Made by a program: the position numbers and the translations under genes. From UBA11524 sp964464815 (GTDB lineage: Bacteria > Bacillota > Clostridia > Christensenellales > Aristaeellaceae), in contig CAYXHF010000006.1 in assembly GCA_964464815.1 (NCBI GenBank), forward strand, positions 1 to 64,000: 64,000 nucleotides of DNA, read 5' to 3'. The notes beneath the pieces were generated by a model. It did not search any database and had not been told where the DNA came from. It saw nothing but the letters and a program-made list of their open reading frames with translations. Position 1 is the first letter of the stretch; the number at the start of each line of letters is the position of its first letter. This document shows, piece after piece, positions 49,517 through 58,757 of this stretch.

Positions 49517-51391
49517 TTACTCGGCGATGTACCAGCACTGGACATGGGCCAGACCCAAGTCACGATAGATGTCGGACCAAACGCCATTGGGCAGGAAGTT
49601 GTGGATACGGGCATTCACCGCATGATACGTGGAGGCAGCCGCCACATAGGCGATGGACCAGACGTTGTCTTCATGCAGCTTGAGCATTTCCTTGGTGATT
49701 TCCGTGCGCGTAGCCGTGTCGGAGGTCGTGTCCAGCTTTTCCTTCAGCTCAATCAGCTTGAGCAGGTCGCCGGTGGCGGTTTCCTTGTTCATGTTGCCGT
49801 ACCAGACAACGTTCGTGGCCGTACCGGGCACCATGGAGTTGGGCTTGAGCGCGATGGAGATGTCGCCCAGACCCGTCACCGGGAACAGCATGCACTCGAT
49901 TTCGTTGGCCAGCAGCATGTTGTCGATGTTGGAGCGGTCATAGTCGCGGAAGGTCGTCTTGATGCCAGCCGCGTCGTAGTAGGGCTTGAGGAGCTTGTAG
50001 GTATCGGCCGCGCCGCTATCGGCGACGGAGACGATGTTCAGCGCAAAGTCCGTGCCGTCCGCGAAGTCGTAGAAGCCGTCCGTGCCCATCACCAGACCAG
50101 CGCCTTCCAGCAGGGTCTTGGCCTTGGCCACGTCGTATTCGGTCCACTTCGTCGCCCAGGACTCGGAGTAGCCCAGCATGCCCTCAGCGGGAGCCGCCTG
50201 GCCGCCTTCCAGCCAGCCGTCGGAGTACAGGTCAGCAAATTCCGTGCGATCCACGCAGATGGACAGTGCCTGACGGAAGTCAGCGTTGTTGAACAGCGCG
50301 TTCAGCTTTTCATTGGCGATGGACAGGTTGCAATGCAGCTGCGTGCCGACATTGCCCCAGTCGCTGCCGGCCCATTCGTAAACGTTGATGGCAACGCTTG
50401 CGGAATCCTGAATGGTGGCCAGTGCTTCCATACCAACGGTCTGGAAGTCAACCGTGCCGTCCAGCAGGAGCATCAGGGACTGATCCACGTTCTGGATGGT
50501 GGTGTAGGTAATCTTGTCGATGTAGGGCAGCTGCTGACCGGCGGCGTCCACCTTCCAGTAGTAGGGGTTGCGGACGTACTCGTAGTAGTCACCCTTGACG
50601 TCGCGCTTGCCTTCCTCAGTGGAGAGGACGAAGGGGTTCAGCGTCGGGACGCCGGAGTAGTTCCAGAAGTAGTACAGCAGTTCCTTGCCGGCCTTGGAGG
50701 CATCAGCAAATTCCACGCCGCAGATTTCCTTGGCCTTGGCCAGGGCAGCGTCGTTGTCCTTGTTGATGATGTCTTCCACCATGCCCTCAAAGATGTGCTT
50801 GGGCGCATAGTGCCACTTCAGATCCACGCACAGCGCTTCGATGAAGTCGTACTTGGGGGTCGCGAAGGTGACGGTGAAGGTCACGTCGTCAATCTTCTCC
50901 ACCACGGCCGGATCGCCATTGGCGTCCTTGTGGCAGGCGCGAACGCCCTTGCTGTCGGCCTTGTTCAGGCAGACCTTGTTGTAGAACCACACGCAGTCCT
51001 CCGCAGTGAAGGGCGCGCCGTCGGACCACTTCATGCCTTCACGCAGGTGAATGGTGTAGACGGTGGAATCCTCGTTCACGTCGAAGCTCTTGGCGACGTT
51101 GGGTTCCACAATGCCTTCGGAGTTGAAACGGAACAGACCTTCTTCGATGATCTTGCCCGTCGTCCAGGAAGACGTGGAGGCGGAGGTCTTCAATTCGCCG
51201 CCGTAGGTGCCGATTTCCAGATAATCAGCGGTTTCGACCATGGGTTCAGCAGGCAGACGCTCCGCAAGCGGCGGAACATCCTTGTCGTCCCAGTACGGAG
51301 CCTGGGTGTAGGTCGTGCCTTCAGCGACACACAGCGAAGCCATGCTCACGAGCATGATCAGCGCCAGGAACAGGGAAACGAGCTTTTTCAT
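49517..51391 (-). CDS. oppA: Extracellular solute-binding protein, family 5 (OppA-like)
   Basis: The 624-residue product has a signal peptide (KKLVSLFLALIMLVSMASLCVA). It has no clear lipobox at a mature Cys, although SLC is close to one. SBP family 5 features follow: LREGMKWSDGAPFTAEDCVW, ATPKYDFIEALCVDLKWHY, NADFRQALSICVDRTEF. It is longer than usual OppA (about 540). AAAGGAGG precedes the ATG. It is transcribed with the alpha/alpha-barrel gene upstream (no promoter seen in 51392-51478), which ties it to glycan use rather than only peptide uptake. Confidence 0.92.
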   Translation of the reverse strand: MKKLVSLFLALIMLVSMASLCVAEGTTYTQAPYWDDKDVPPLAERLPAEPMVETADYLEIGTYGGELKTSASTSSWTTGKIIEEGLFRFNSEGIVEPNVAKSFDVNEDSTVYTIHLREGMKWSDGAPFTAEDCVWFYNKVCLNKADSKGVRACHKDANGDPAVVEKIDDVTFTVTFATPKYDFIEALCVDLKWHYAPKHIFEGMVEDIINKDNDAALAKAKEICGVEFADASKAGKELLYYFWNYSGVPTLNPFVLSTEEGKRDVKGDYYEYVRNPYYWKVDAAGQQLPYIDKITYTTIQNVDQSLMLLLDGTVDFQTVGMEALATIQDSASVAINVYEWAGSDWGNVGTQLHCNLSIANEKLNALFNNADFRQALSICVDRTEFADLYSDGWLEGGQAAPAEGMLGYSESWATKWTEYDVAKAKTLLEGAGLVMGTDGFYDFADGTDFALNIVSVADSGAADTYKLLKPYYDAAGIKTTFRDYDRSNIDNMLLANEIECMLFPVTGLGDISIALKPNSMVPGTATNVVWYGNMNKETATGDLLKLIELKEKLDTTSDTATRTEITKEMLKLHEDNVWSIAYVAAASTYHAVNARIHNFLPNGVWSDIYRDLGLAHVQCWYIAE

Positions 51392-51478
51392 GGGGAATCC
51401 TCCTTTATTTCACCCACACAGGGGAGGCAGATGCTTCCCGCGTCCGTATGGGTTGAAGTCGATTGGAAAAGCAAACGA

Positions 51479-53140
51479 TTACAGGTGTCTGTCCTTGCGT
51501 CCGGCACGGATGCGAATGACCTTCTCCACCGGTGTGTAGGCGGTGAAGTACACCGTGTAGTGCTTGTCAGAGAGTGGATACGCGCCGCCCATGCGGTCGG
51601 TAAAGTCATGCGATGAAAACGCATGGTCAATGGTGATGGTTTCGCCCGTCGGGCCGCAAGCCTCGACAACGCCGTCAATGACGTTGATGCTTTCGCCGGC
51701 CTTGGCGTGCTGGAGGAAATGCTCCGTGCGCACATAGCCACCCGGCAGGAAGGAAAACTCCATGCGCAGCGGCAATTGGTCGATGCCCTCGGTGCGGATG
51801 TGCAGGTCAATGCCATCGGGGCGCTTGACAATTTCCAGCGTGGTATCCAGCGGCAGTCCCTCTGTCTTGGGACGGCGGTGCGGATTGTCCATGGCCCACC
51901 AGTCGGATGTATCCGGCTTTTCGGGGAAGGGCAGATAGTACCATCCGGCGGCATGGGCGCGCATGCGATAGCCTGTGGGCGTGCGCTCCAAAGTGTCGGA
52001 CAGGAAATTGCGCCTGTCGCAGAGGTTGGAATAAATCGTCATGTACATGGAGAAGGCGCCGTGCTGGAAGTACAGGCAGTTGGCCTTTCCGTTGAGCAGG
52101 GAGCAGGACCAGCGCCCGGAACGAATGCGGGCAATGTCGCTATCGGGGAAAAGACGATCGACCTGCTCAAAGGGACGCAGGAACGCGCTGTCCGCGCCGT
52201 AGCCGTCCATCTCCGGGAAGAGCAGCAGCCATTCCACACCGCTGGGATACGTGCCACGACGGCGACAATCCTGCCAAATCCATTCGGCCATCGCGCCCAG
52301 CTCCGGACGCTTGAGGAAGTAGCCGACCAGCAGGTAGAGGATGTAGTAGCTTTCCGCATACACCTTCTTGCCCAAATCCTGACGGGTGGAATTGTTGGTG
52401 AAAACGCTGCCGTCGGGATCGAAGTAGGCGTACATCATTTCCAGATTGCGCGCCGCCGCTTCCAGATACATCGTGTCGCCGGTGGCCAGGAAGAGACGAA
52501 TCATCTGGTCGTCATTGACCTGATTGTAGTTGCCCGCACTGCGCTCGGCAAATTCGCCGTCGCTGTTGATGTCAAGTCCTTCGCGCAGATACTCCTGTGC
52601 GCGGAGGGAAAGGGTCTTGTTGCCCGTAATCTTCTCACAGCACAGCAGGCATGCGGAAATGGCCCAGCGGTGATTAGGCGTATGGAAGCCGCCCGCCGCG
52701 ATGCCACGCGAGGTGGAATCAATCAGGCGATACAGGCGCTGACGCATGAAATCGGCTTCAGGAGCGCGACACTTTTCCAGCAGCCAGTAGCCACACAGCA
52801 CCGCATTCATCATGAAAGCGGTATCGGGCGGTGAGGCGTAGTTGCACGGTGTCAGGTCGAAGCAGCCATCGGGACGCTGGTGCGCCTCCATGTAGGTCAG
52901 GTCGGCGCGAATGGCCTCCGCAAGGCGGCTGTTCAGATACCAACGGCTGTCCGGTGTGCAGAAGGCCGCCATCATGTCGCCCAGAAAGAAGCCACTTTGA
53001 CGCGGTTCAACGTGGAAATCAGCCGTCCAGAAGCCGCCATAGCGCGGGTCATCCGGTTCAGTGATTTGGCGCTGCAGGAGGGAAGCAATATACGCATCGT
53101 GCTGATGAAGCAGCTCGGCGCGGTGGCTCGGAAATGTCAT
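51479..53140 (-). CDS. Alpha/alpha-barrel enzyme, putative glycosidase or lyase
   Basis: The 553-residue product has repeated helical hairpins typical of (alpha/alpha)6 toroid enzymes: AIRADLTYMEAHQRPDGCFD, FHTPNHRWAISACLLCCEK, SAGNYNQVNDDQMIRLFLATG. A C-terminal beta-sandwich follows (about 420-553). This layout occurs in polysaccharide lyases (heparinase-like) and some uronidase families; I cannot assign one. No signal peptide, so cytosolic. The ATG has only a weak site (GAAGGG, 11 bases). It starts the transcription unit that continues into oppA-F. Confidence 0.75.
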   Translation of the reverse strand: MTFPSHRAELLHQHDAYIASLLQRQITEPDDPRYGGFWTADFHVEPRQSGFFLGDMMAAFCTPDSRWYLNSRLAEAIRADLTYMEAHQRPDGCFDLTPCNYASPPDTAFMMNAVLCGYWLLEKCRAPEADFMRQRLYRLIDSTSRGIAAGGFHTPNHRWAISACLLCCEKITGNKTLSLRAQEYLREGLDINSDGEFAERSAGNYNQVNDDQMIRLFLATGDTMYLEAAARNLEMMYAYFDPDGSVFTNNSTRQDLGKKVYAESYYILYLLVGYFLKRPELGAMAEWIWQDCRRRGTYPSGVEWLLLFPEMDGYGADSAFLRPFEQVDRLFPDSDIARIRSGRWSCSLLNGKANCLYFQHGAFSMYMTIYSNLCDRRNFLSDTLERTPTGYRMRAHAAGWYYLPFPEKPDTSDWWAMDNPHRRPKTEGLPLDTTLEIVKRPDGIDLHIRTEGIDQLPLRMEFSFLPGGYVRTEHFLQHAKAGESINVIDGVVEACGPTGETITIDHAFSSHDFTDRMGGAYPLSDKHYTVYFTAYTPVEKVIRIRAGRKDRHL

Positions 53141-53221
53141 CGGGAAACACGCCCTTCAATGATGCAAGGCCAGAAAAGGGCCGTTGCATAAAATTTAGAA
53201 TTGGTCAGATTTGATACAACT

Positions 53222-53250
53222 ATTATAGCAAATTTGTTTGGAAGTTGCAA
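53222..53250 (-). promoter_or_regulatory. Promoter for the alpha/alpha-barrel gene and Opp operon
   Basis: On the minus strand TTGCAA (53250-53245), a 17-base spacer and TATAAT (53227-53222). The leader to the ATG is about 75 bases. Confidence 0.82.
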
Positions 53251-53287
53251 TAGGCAAAAAATAAAAAATGCAGTTTCAGAAAAGTTT

Positions 53288-53322
53288 CACAGCCGGAAGA
53301 AGCGCTTCTTCTTCCGGCTGTG
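53288..53322. terminator. 15-bp terminator hairpin after phoR
   Basis: CACAGCCGGAAGAAG (53288-53302) pairs with its full complement at 53308-53322 around a 5-base loop. On the minus strand it is followed by AAACTTTTC, a modest U-tract. It closes the pst-pho operon. Confidence 0.8.
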
Positions 53323-53334
53323 AGATATTTTCTT

Positions 53335-54987
53335 TTAGAACCGCACGATGATGTCCGTGCCCTTGTTTACCTCGGAGTGCAGGGTGAGCTGTGCATGATG
53401 CACCTCGGCCACATGCTTGACAATTGCCAGTCCAAGTCCCGTGCCACCAGTCTGACGCGAATGGCTCTTGTCCACACGGTAGAAGCGCTCGAACACGTGC
53501 GCCTGATGCTCCGCCGGAATGCCGATGCCGTTGTCACGCACGCTGCACACCACGTGGCCGTCCTCGCGGGAAAGATGAATGTCAACCTTGCCGCCCTGCG
53601 GTGTGTACTTGATGGCGTTTTCAAGCAGATTGTGGAACAGTTCGCGCAGCAGCACCGGATACCCTTCAACGCTGTTCTCCGTGCCTGTCAGGGCGACGGT
53701 CAGTTGCTTTTCCGTTGACATCGGCTCGAAGCTTGTCACCAGCTCCTCCAAAAGGGGCAACAGGGGCGTTTGCTCTTTGAGGCCAAGTCCCTGACGCTCG
53801 TCCAGACGCGACAGGGCCAGAATATCGTTGACCAGGGCAACCAGTCGCTGTGCCTCCGCGTGAATCTTGCCAGCAAAGGCAGGAATGTCCTGCTGCTGTG
53901 CGATGCCGTTTTCGATGATTTCCGCATAGCCGGAAATGGAGGTGAGCGGCGTCTTGAGTTCATGCGTCACGTTGGCGGTGAATTCGCGGCGGCTGGCCTC
54001 AGCGGTATACTGGGCGGAAATGTCCAGTGCCAGCAGCACCACGCCGCACACCTTGTTCTCGCGAAGCACCGGACTGGCCGAAATGCGGAAGGTCTGCTGA
54101 CCGCGCGGCAGCACCATGTCGCCGGAGGTGCCATGCTGTGCGCCATCGACAATTTCCAGCACCGCCGCATCACGGCACAGACTGAGCAGATCCTTGCCGA
54201 TGCTCTGCTGATTGTCGGTGGCAAAAATCGTGGCGGCGCTGTCGTTGATGGACAGAATGTGGTCGGAGACATCCAGCAGGACAAGTCCTTCGCGCATGTG
54301 CTGCATGATGGCGTTCAGGTCGGCATGCGCGCGCGACAGCTCGTTCATCTGCTGGCGAATCTGGCTGTATTGCTTGTCCAATCGGCTCAGCAGTGGAGAA
54401 AGCTCATCGTATACGTCGTTTTCCAGCGGCGCATCCAAATTCAGCGTGTTGATGGGCTGCACAATATGCGCCGCGGCACGGCGTGCAATGAACAGCGACA
54501 CCGCCACAATCAGCGCCAGTGCCATCAAAAACTGCGGCCATGCATGCAAAAACAGCCCCAGAACCGATGAGCGCGTGCTGGCAATGCGAAGCACGCGGCC
54601 ATCTGCCGTGCGCAGGGCGTAGTAGAGCGTCACATCGGACAGCGTGTCGGAATACCGGACGCTTTCGCCAACGCCGTTGGACAGTGCCTCCTGCACCTCA
54701 GGGCGTTCGGCGTGGCTTTCCAGATGATCGCTGACGCTGTCATACAGGACGTTGCCGTCTTGGGCGATGAGGGTGACACGCGTGGTCGGTTCAAGGGCTG
54801 CATAGTAATCAAGATCCGTCTGGCCATCCTCCACCGCGCGAACCAGATAGGCCGCCTCGGTGCGCAGGGCCGCGGAAATGCGGCTTTCATAGCTGGAATA
54901 CATCGTACCCGCCAATAGCACACAGCACAGCAGCAGTACGGCTACAGCTGTGAGCAGAATGCTGCGGAAAATGCGTCGCTTAATCAT
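53335..54987 (-). CDS. phoR: Phosphate-sensing histidine kinase PhoR
   Basis: The 550-residue product has a membrane helix (ILLTAVAVLLLCCVLLAGTM), an external domain of about 110 residues and a second helix (FLMALALIVAVSLFIARR). A HAMP-like linker and a PAS domain come next (about 240-340: MREGLVLLDVSDHILSIND). HisKA follows (FTANVTHELKTPLTSISG), then HATPase (NLLENAIKYTP, DNGIGIPAEH, GTGLGLAIVK). It overlaps phoP by four bases. Position in the pst operon indicates phosphate signalling through PhoU and PstSCAB. Confidence 0.92.
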   Translation of the reverse strand: MIKRRIFRSILLTAVAVLLLCCVLLAGTMYSSYESRISAALRTEAAYLVRAVEDGQTDLDYYAALEPTTRVTLIAQDGNVLYDSVSDHLESHAERPEVQEALSNGVGESVRYSDTLSDVTLYYALRTADGRVLRIASTRSSVLGLFLHAWPQFLMALALIVAVSLFIARRAAAHIVQPINTLNLDAPLENDVYDELSPLLSRLDKQYSQIRQQMNELSRAHADLNAIMQHMREGLVLLDVSDHILSINDSAATIFATDNQQSIGKDLLSLCRDAAVLEIVDGAQHGTSGDMVLPRGQQTFRISASPVLRENKVCGVVLLALDISAQYTAEASRREFTANVTHELKTPLTSISGYAEIIENGIAQQQDIPAFAGKIHAEAQRLVALVNDILALSRLDERQGLGLKEQTPLLPLLEELVTSFEPMSTEKQLTVALTGTENSVEGYPVLLRELFHNLLENAIKYTPQGGKVDIHLSREDGHVVCSVRDNGIGIPAEHQAHVFERFYRVDKSHSRQTGGTGLGLAIVKHVAEVHHAQLTLHSEVNKGTDIIVRF

Positions 54988-55661
54988 CCTTTTTCTCCTC
55001 CAAAGCGGTATCCGACGCCACGGACGGTTTCAATCCGGCTGCCGTATGCGCCCAGCTTGGCGCGCAGGGTCTGGATATGCACATCCACCGTGCGTGAACC
55101 GCCGTCATAGGCCATGTCCCAGATGCGATCGAGCAGCTGGTCACGGGAGAAGGCCGCACCACGGTTTTCCATCAGCAGCGAAAGCAGCTCATACTCCTTG
55201 AGCGTCAGGGAGATTTCCTGCCCATCGGCGAAGGTACGGTGCGCACGGCGGTCGATGGTCAGGCCGGAAATGGTCAGCGTGTCGTTGTCCTCCTTGGCGG
55301 CACAGCGGCGCAAAAGTGCCCGGATGCGCGCAATCAGCTCCGCCATGCCAAAGGGCTTGGCCAGATAATCATCCGCGCCGTAATCCAGCCCTTGCACCTT
55401 GTCCATTTCCGTGCCCTTGGCGGTCAGCATCATGACCGGCAGATGCGCCGTCTCGTGCTTTTCGCGAATCAGGCGCAGGAGAGACAGACCGTCCTCGCCC
55501 GGTAGCATGATGTCCAGCAGCACCAGAGAAGGCACCTCCTGCTCCAGCGCATGGCGGAAGGAGGCACTGTCCGCAAACCCGCGGCAGGGCAATTGCATCT
55601 GCGTCAGGGTGTATACGACCAGCTCCCGGATGTTGTCATCGTCCTCAACGTAGTAAATCAT
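54984..55661 (-). CDS. phoP: Phosphate response regulator PhoP/PhoB
   Basis: The 225-residue OmpR-type regulator has a receiver (MIYYVEDDDNIRELVVY; Asp in LVLLDIMLPGEDG; Lys in DYLAKPFG) and a winged helix (LTLKEYELLSLLMENRGAAF, TVDVHIQTLRAKLG). Its start overlaps the phoU stop by four bases. It is expected to bind the 11-bp-spaced repeats upstream of pstS (59679-59706), forming a feedback loop. Confidence 0.92.
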   Translation of the reverse strand: MIYYVEDDDNIRELVVYTLTQMQLPCRGFADSASFRHALEQEVPSLVLLDIMLPGEDGLSLLRLIREKHETAHLPVMMLTAKGTEMDKVQGLDYGADDYLAKPFGMAELIARIRALLRRCAAKEDNDTLTISGLTIDRRAHRTFADGQEISLTLKEYELLSLLMENRGAAFSRDQLLDRIWDMAYDGGSRTVDVHIQTLRAKLGAYGSRIETVRGVGYRFGGEKG

Positions 55662-56314
55662 GTCAAGAATACTCCTTTATGGCGGCCGGTCAGGGCGTAT
55701 TCGACCCATTCGGCAATGTTCTGCGCGTGGTCGCCAATGCGCTCGTAGTACTTGGCAATCATCAGCAGGTCAACAGCCTGAGAACCGGCATCTGCGTTTT
55801 CACGAATGGCGGCAATCAATTCGTCCTTGACGGTGACGAACAGCTCGTCAATCTTGTCGTCCATCGCCATGACCTGCTGGGCCAGGGTAACATCGTTGCG
55901 CACATAGGCATCCAGCGCACCTGTGACCATCTGAATGGCGTTTTCGGCCATTTGCGGCAGATAGTCCAGCTGCTTGATATAGGGCGCCTTGGACAGATAA
56001 ATGACGATTTCCGAAATGTCGGAGGCCTGATCGCCAATGCGCTCCATGTCTGTTATCATTTTAAGCGCAGAGGAGATAAAACGCAAGTCCTTTGCGACGG
56101 GTTGCTGGTGCAAAAGCAGCTTTAAGCACAGCGCTTCAATGTCGCGCTCGGCCTGGTCAACGTCCTTGTCGGCGGCAATGGCCTCCAATGCGGCCTCCAC
56201 GTCCTGCTTTTCCAGGGCGGTCGTGGCGCTGCGGATGGCGCGCTCAATCAGCGCACCCATTCCCAATAGCTCGTGGTTGAGCACGTCCAACTGCTCATCA
56301 AAACGACTTCTCAT
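55658..56314 (-). CDS. phoU: Phosphate uptake regulator PhoU
   Basis: PhoU links the Pst transporter to PhoR and represses the regulon when phosphate is plentiful. The 218-residue all-helical product has the repeated metal-binding motifs ITDMERIGDQASDISE (near 90) and AKYYERIGDHAQNIAE (near 190). AGGAGGA precedes the ATG, 15 bases after pstB. Confidence 0.95.
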   Translation of the reverse strand: MRSRFDEQLDVLNHELLGMGALIERAIRSATTALEKQDVEAALEAIAADKDVDQAERDIEALCLKLLLHQQPVAKDLRFISSALKMITDMERIGDQASDISEIVIYLSKAPYIKQLDYLPQMAENAIQMVTGALDAYVRNDVTLAQQVMAMDDKIDELFVTVKDELIAAIRENADAGSQAVDLLMIAKYYERIGDHAQNIAEWVEYALTGRHKGVFLT

Positions 56315-56329
56315 GATGTCTTCCTCCTG

Positions 56330-57076
56330 TTAACCGAAGCGTCCGGTAATGTAATCCTCCGTCCGCTTGTCCTGCGGCATGGAGAAAATCTTGGCGGTTT
56401 CGTCGTATTCCACCACCTCGCCCAGCAGGAAGAAGGCGGTGCGGTCGGAGATGCGGGCGGCCTGCTGCATATTGTGCGTGACCATGACGATGGTGTAATC
56501 CTGCTTGAGCTGGAGCGCCAAATCCTCGATTTTGCTGGTGGAAATCGGGTCAAGGGCCGAGGTCGGCTCGTCCATGAGCAGCACCTCCGGCTCAACCGCC
56601 AGCGCACGGGCGATGCAAAGGCGCTGCTGCTGGCCGCCGGAGAGGCCGAGTGCGTCCTTCTTCAGGCGATCCTTCACCTCGTCCCAGATGGCCGCCTGAC
56701 GCAGGGAGCGCTCAATCAGGTCATCCAGCTTGGCCTTGGAGCGAATGCCGTGCGTTCTGGGGCCAAAGGCGATGTTGTCATAGATGCTCATGGGGAAGGG
56801 ATTGGGCTTCTGGAACACCATGCCGACGCGCTTGCGCAGCAGCGCCGTGTCCAGATCGTGGTAGACATCCACGCCGTCCAGCAGCACCTGGCCGGTGATG
56901 CGGCAGCCCTCCACCAGGTCGTTCATGCGATTGAGGGACTTGAGCAGCGTCGATTTGCCGCAGCCACTCGGGCCGATGAAGGCGGTGATTTCCTTCTCGT
57001 GAATGGCAAGATTGACGCCTTTGAGCGCATGGAACGCGCCGTAGTAGAGATGCAGATCCTTGATGTCGATTTTCAT
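56330..57076 (-). CDS. pstB: Phosphate ABC transporter ATP-binding protein PstB
   Basis: The 248-residue product has Walker A (GPSGCGKSTLLKSLNRMND, including the PstB-specific NRMND), Q-loop (GMVFQKPNPFPMSIYDN), signature LSGGQQQRLCIARAL and Walker B (VLLMDEPTSALDP). The start overlaps the pstA stop by four bases. Confidence 0.97.
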   Translation of the reverse strand: MKIDIKDLHLYYGAFHALKGVNLAIHEKEITAFIGPSGCGKSTLLKSLNRMNDLVEGCRITGQVLLDGVDVYHDLDTALLRKRVGMVFQKPNPFPMSIYDNIAFGPRTHGIRSKAKLDDLIERSLRQAAIWDEVKDRLKKDALGLSGGQQQRLCIARALAVEPEVLLMDEPTSALDPISTSKIEDLALQLKQDYTIVMVTHNMQQAARISDRTAFFLLGEVVEYDETAKIFSMPQDKRTEDYITGRFG

Positions 57077-57897
57077 GCGTGTTTCCCTCCGATTTTGCGG
57101 GCAATCATGGCAGAAAGCGTGTTGATGATGAGCACCATGACCAGCAGCACCACGGCCGTGGCATAGCTTTGGTTGATGTACAGACCTTCATTGGAGATGG
57201 TGTACATATGCACCGCCAGCGTGCGCGCTGAGTCAAAAACGCTTGTGGCGGCCTCCGGAACGGTACCGGCGGTGTAAATAAGGGCGGCCGTTTCGCCGAC
57301 GATGCGGCCAATGGCCAGAATCACGCCGGAGAGGATGCCCGGTACGGCGCTGGGCAAAACGACCTTGAACGTCGTGCGCAGACGACCTGCACCCAGTCCG
57401 AAGCTGCCTTCACGGAAGCTGTCCGGCACGGCCAGCAGCGCCTCCTCGGTCGTGCGCATGATGGTCGGCAGCACCATGATGGAGAGCGTCAATGCGCCGG
57501 AAAGGAGCGAAAGCCCCATTTTCAGCGTCACGACAAAGAACAGCGAGCCGAACAGGCCGTAAATGATGGACGGAATGCCGGAAAGCGTCTCGGCCGTCAT
57601 GCGCACCAGTTTGACAAGACGACTGCCACGCGGCGCATATTCCGTCAGGTAGATGGCTGCGCCAATGCCCAGCGGCACGCACACAATCAGCGCCAGCAGC
57701 GTCATCAGCAGGGTGTTGATGATGGCGGGCATCATGGATACGTTGCTGGAGGTGTATTTCCAGGAGAATAGCTCCGGAGAGAGATGTGGAATGCCCTTGA
57801 TGAGGATATAGCCGACAATCATTCCCAGCACACCGACGGTGAAGATTGCGCCCGCATACACGGCGATGCGGTACAATTTTGCCTGGATTTTCATCAT
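57073..57897 (-). CDS. pstA: Phosphate ABC transporter permease PstA
   Basis: The 274-residue product has six predicted membrane helices and the permease coupling loop (EEALLAVPDSFREGSFGLGA). ETLSGIPSIIYGLFG is typical of PstA. The start overlaps the pstC stop (ATGATGA). Confidence 0.95.
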   Translation of the reverse strand: MMKIQAKLYRIAVYAGAIFTVGVLGMIVGYILIKGIPHLSPELFSWKYTSSNVSMMPAIINTLLMTLLALIVCVPLGIGAAIYLTEYAPRGSRLVKLVRMTAETLSGIPSIIYGLFGSLFFVVTLKMGLSLLSGALTLSIMVLPTIMRTTEEALLAVPDSFREGSFGLGAGRLRTTFKVVLPSAVPGILSGVILAIGRIVGETAALIYTAGTVPEAATSVFDSARTLAVHMYTISNEGLYINQSYATAVVLLVMVLIINTLSAMIARKIGGKHA

Positions 57898-58757
57898 CCG
57901 TTCCTCCTCTTGAGTATGCTGGTTAACACATTGATCAGCAGGATGAACACAAACAGCACCACGGCCGTGGCAATCAGTGCCTCACGGTGCAGGTCGGTCG
58001 CATAGCCCATTTCCATGACGATGTTGCTGGTCAGGGTGCGAACGCCCTTGAGCAGTCCCTTGGGCATGGTGGTGCGATTGCCGGCGACCATCATGACCGC
58101 GGTTGCCTCGCCAATGGCGCGACCAATGCCCAGAATGATGCCTGCCATGACGCCGGATTTCGCCGCGGGCAGCACCACGCAGAAGACGCTGCGCTCGTGC
58201 GTTGCGCCAAGGGCCAGGGCACCCTCATAATACGTATTGGGAACGGCACGCAGCGCCGATTCCGACACAGTGATGATGGTCGGCAGAATCATCATGCCCA
58301 GCAGGACACTGGCCGTCAGCAGGGAAGAGCCTGTGCCGCCCAGCGTGTCGCGCACAAAGGGCACAAGCACCACCAGGCCGAAAAAGCCATACACGACCGA
58401 CGGAATGCCCGAAAGCAATTGCACCGCCGGGCGCAAAAGCTTTGCCACCCGGCTGGAGGCAAAGTGGGACAGGAACAGCGCCGTCATAAGGCCCGCTGGC
58501 ACACCAACCAGCAGCGCACCACCGGTGACGTACACAGAGCCAAGAATGAAGGGAAGAATGCCGAAAATCTCCTGACCGGGCTTCCAGCGCTGGCCGGAGA
58601 GAAAATCCCAGATGCCGATTTTCGCCATGCCGGGAATGCCGTTCAAAAACAGGAAGGCGCAGATGAGGATAACGGCCAGAATCGAAACAAGGGCCGTAAA
58701 GGTGAAGACCGCTTGCGCGGCCTTCTCCTTTGCAGCCTGAAGGTTGATTTTACTCAT
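57894..58757 (-). CDS. pstC: Phosphate ABC transporter permease PstC
   Basis: The 287-residue product has six membrane helices, QLLSGIPSVVYGFFGLVVLV, and the coupling loop ESALRAVPNTYYEGALALGA. The start overlaps the pstS stop by eight bases, so it is coupled to pstS. Confidence 0.95.
   Translation of the reverse strand: MSKINLQAAKEKAAQAVFTFTALVSILAVILICAFLFLNGIPGMAKIGIWDFLSGQRWKPGQEIFGILPFILGSVYVTGGALLVGVPAGLMTALFLSHFASSRVAKLLRPAVQLLSGIPSVVYGFFGLVVLVPFVRDTLGGTGSSLLTASVLLGMMILPTIITVSESALRAVPNTYYEGALALGATHERSVFCVVLPAAKSGVMAGIILGIGRAIGEATAVMMVAGNRTTMPKGLLKGVRTLTSNIVMEMGYATDLHREALIATAVVLFVFILLINVLTSILKRRNG

Noticed and set aside
49502..51616. 704-codon plus-strand open frame opposite oppA
   Set aside because: oppA on the minus strand has signal peptide, family motifs and ribosome site; the opposite frame has none.
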